Below, piece by piece: positions 63,853-64,000 of a stretch of DNA of 64,000 nt (position 1 is its first letter; the number at the start of each line of letters is the position of its first letter). The notes below the pieces were generated by a model, which was not told the DNA's origin, ran no database searches, and saw only the letters and a program-made list of their open reading frames with translations. The stretch comes from Pseudomonas caspiana. GTDB lineage: Bacteria; Pseudomonadota; Gammaproteobacteria; Pseudomonadales; Pseudomonadaceae. The position numbers and the translations under genes are program-made. The stretch is taken from positions 31,593 to 95,592 of the forward strand of contig NZ_LOHF01000008.1 in assembly GCF_002158995.1 (NCBI RefSeq), written 5' to 3'.

Positions 63853-64000
63853 TCAACTCAACGCTGGCGGTTCTGTGTCACTGCCAAGCAGTGGATTATC
63901 GGCAGAGCCCGGTAGCTGTTCCGCACGAGCCTGTGCCTTCCAGCCAATCTGGGCAATCTCTCGAATTCTGTCAACGAAAGGCTTGGCATCCTTGCCGAGT
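63853..64000 (-). CDS. C-terminal part of an unrecognised protein, cut by the window edge
   Basis: An open frame entering from the right edge and ending at TGA 63853-63855. Its 48 visible residues include FVDRIREIAQIGWKAQARAEQ and NPLLGSDTEPPALS, giving a helical segment followed by a disordered, acidic tail. The start lies beyond the window. The run looks like the end of a phage- or island-encoded protein, but no family can be named. Confidence 0.5.
   Translation of the reverse strand, partial: LGKDAKPFVDRIREIAQIGWKAQARAEQLPGSADNPLLGSDTEPPALS

Noticed and set aside
63656..63856. 66-residue minus-strand frame after the partial gene at the right edge
   Set aside because: It starts at TTG overlapping the upstream stop and has one hydrophobic run, but no ribosome site separate from the upstream gene and no pattern; could be real if the element is a phage, not supported enough.

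Overview
The window is chromosomal DNA of a Pseudomonas, most likely of the P. fluorescens / P. syringae side of the genus. The evidence is the GC-rich codon usage, the gene neighbourhoods (puuE-uraD-alc-allA-puuD with xdhABC, smc-zipA-ligA, speE next to an LtaS-like gene, mtnB-D-C) and the many palindromic intergenic repeats carrying cores such as GGAGC..GCTTGCCCGCGAT and GGCTGCGATGGCGG. Almost every gene is ordinary core or soft-core Pseudomonas content. No CRISPR array or insertion sequence was seen. Foreign DNA is suspected in the middle of ligA and after the tRNA-Ser gene at the right edge.

Layout: 0.1-14.8 kb is a purine salvage and degradation region. It has a Tsx-like nucleoside porin, guanine deaminase, the three xanthine dehydrogenase genes (xdhA, xdhB, xdhC), a cytochrome-fused urate hydroxylase (puuD), HIU hydrolase, OHCU decarboxylase, allantoinase, allantoicase and ureidoglycolate lyase, plus two GntR/FCD regulators. 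Together these take guanine or xanthine through urate and allantoin to glyoxylate, urea, CO2 and ammonia. Inverted repeats near the promoters suggest one operator type for each regulator. 14.8-21.9 kb holds smc, zipA and ligA. 22-33.3 kb is a mixed set: metallopeptidase, MDR oxidoreductase, LD-carboxypeptidase, chemoreceptor, BenE transporter, MarR regulator with divergent aminotransferase, GST, LprI-like protein, glutaredoxin and FolE. 33.5-36.5 kb has a HigBA-type toxin-antitoxin pair whose toxin frame lacks a standard start, a glycine-rich lipoprotein, an Smr protein and an isochorismatase-fold hydrolase.

36.7-44 kb carries prmB, an alpha/beta hydrolase, aroC, an MFS transporter and the methionine-salvage genes mtnB, mtnD and mtnC. 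44.2-49.4 kb has an AHL-type LuxR solo, a DUF3509-like protein, an ankyrin protein, a ZIP transporter and speE. 49.7-56.7 kb has an LtaS-like membrane sulfatase-fold enzyme, an RraB-family protein, a likely minus-strand small RNA, and a three-gene ATP-grasp / alpha-E / transglutaminase operon. 56.8-62.8 kb has a cytochrome c / rhodanese pair with a 31-residue membrane peptide, a glutamine amidotransferase, a CorA-type channel, a crotonase, a methyltransferase and small unknowns. The window ends with tRNA-Ser(GGA), its promoter and terminator, and two unrecognised genes of phage- or island-like appearance.

The best leads are the compositionally foreign block inside ligA, the orphan minus-strand terminator implying a small RNA near 53.1 kb, the paired GTCAA-N5-TTGAC sites around the MarR start, the startless toxin frame, and the repeat-encoded tail of XdhB. 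All identifications rest on reading sequence and motifs; no database search was run.
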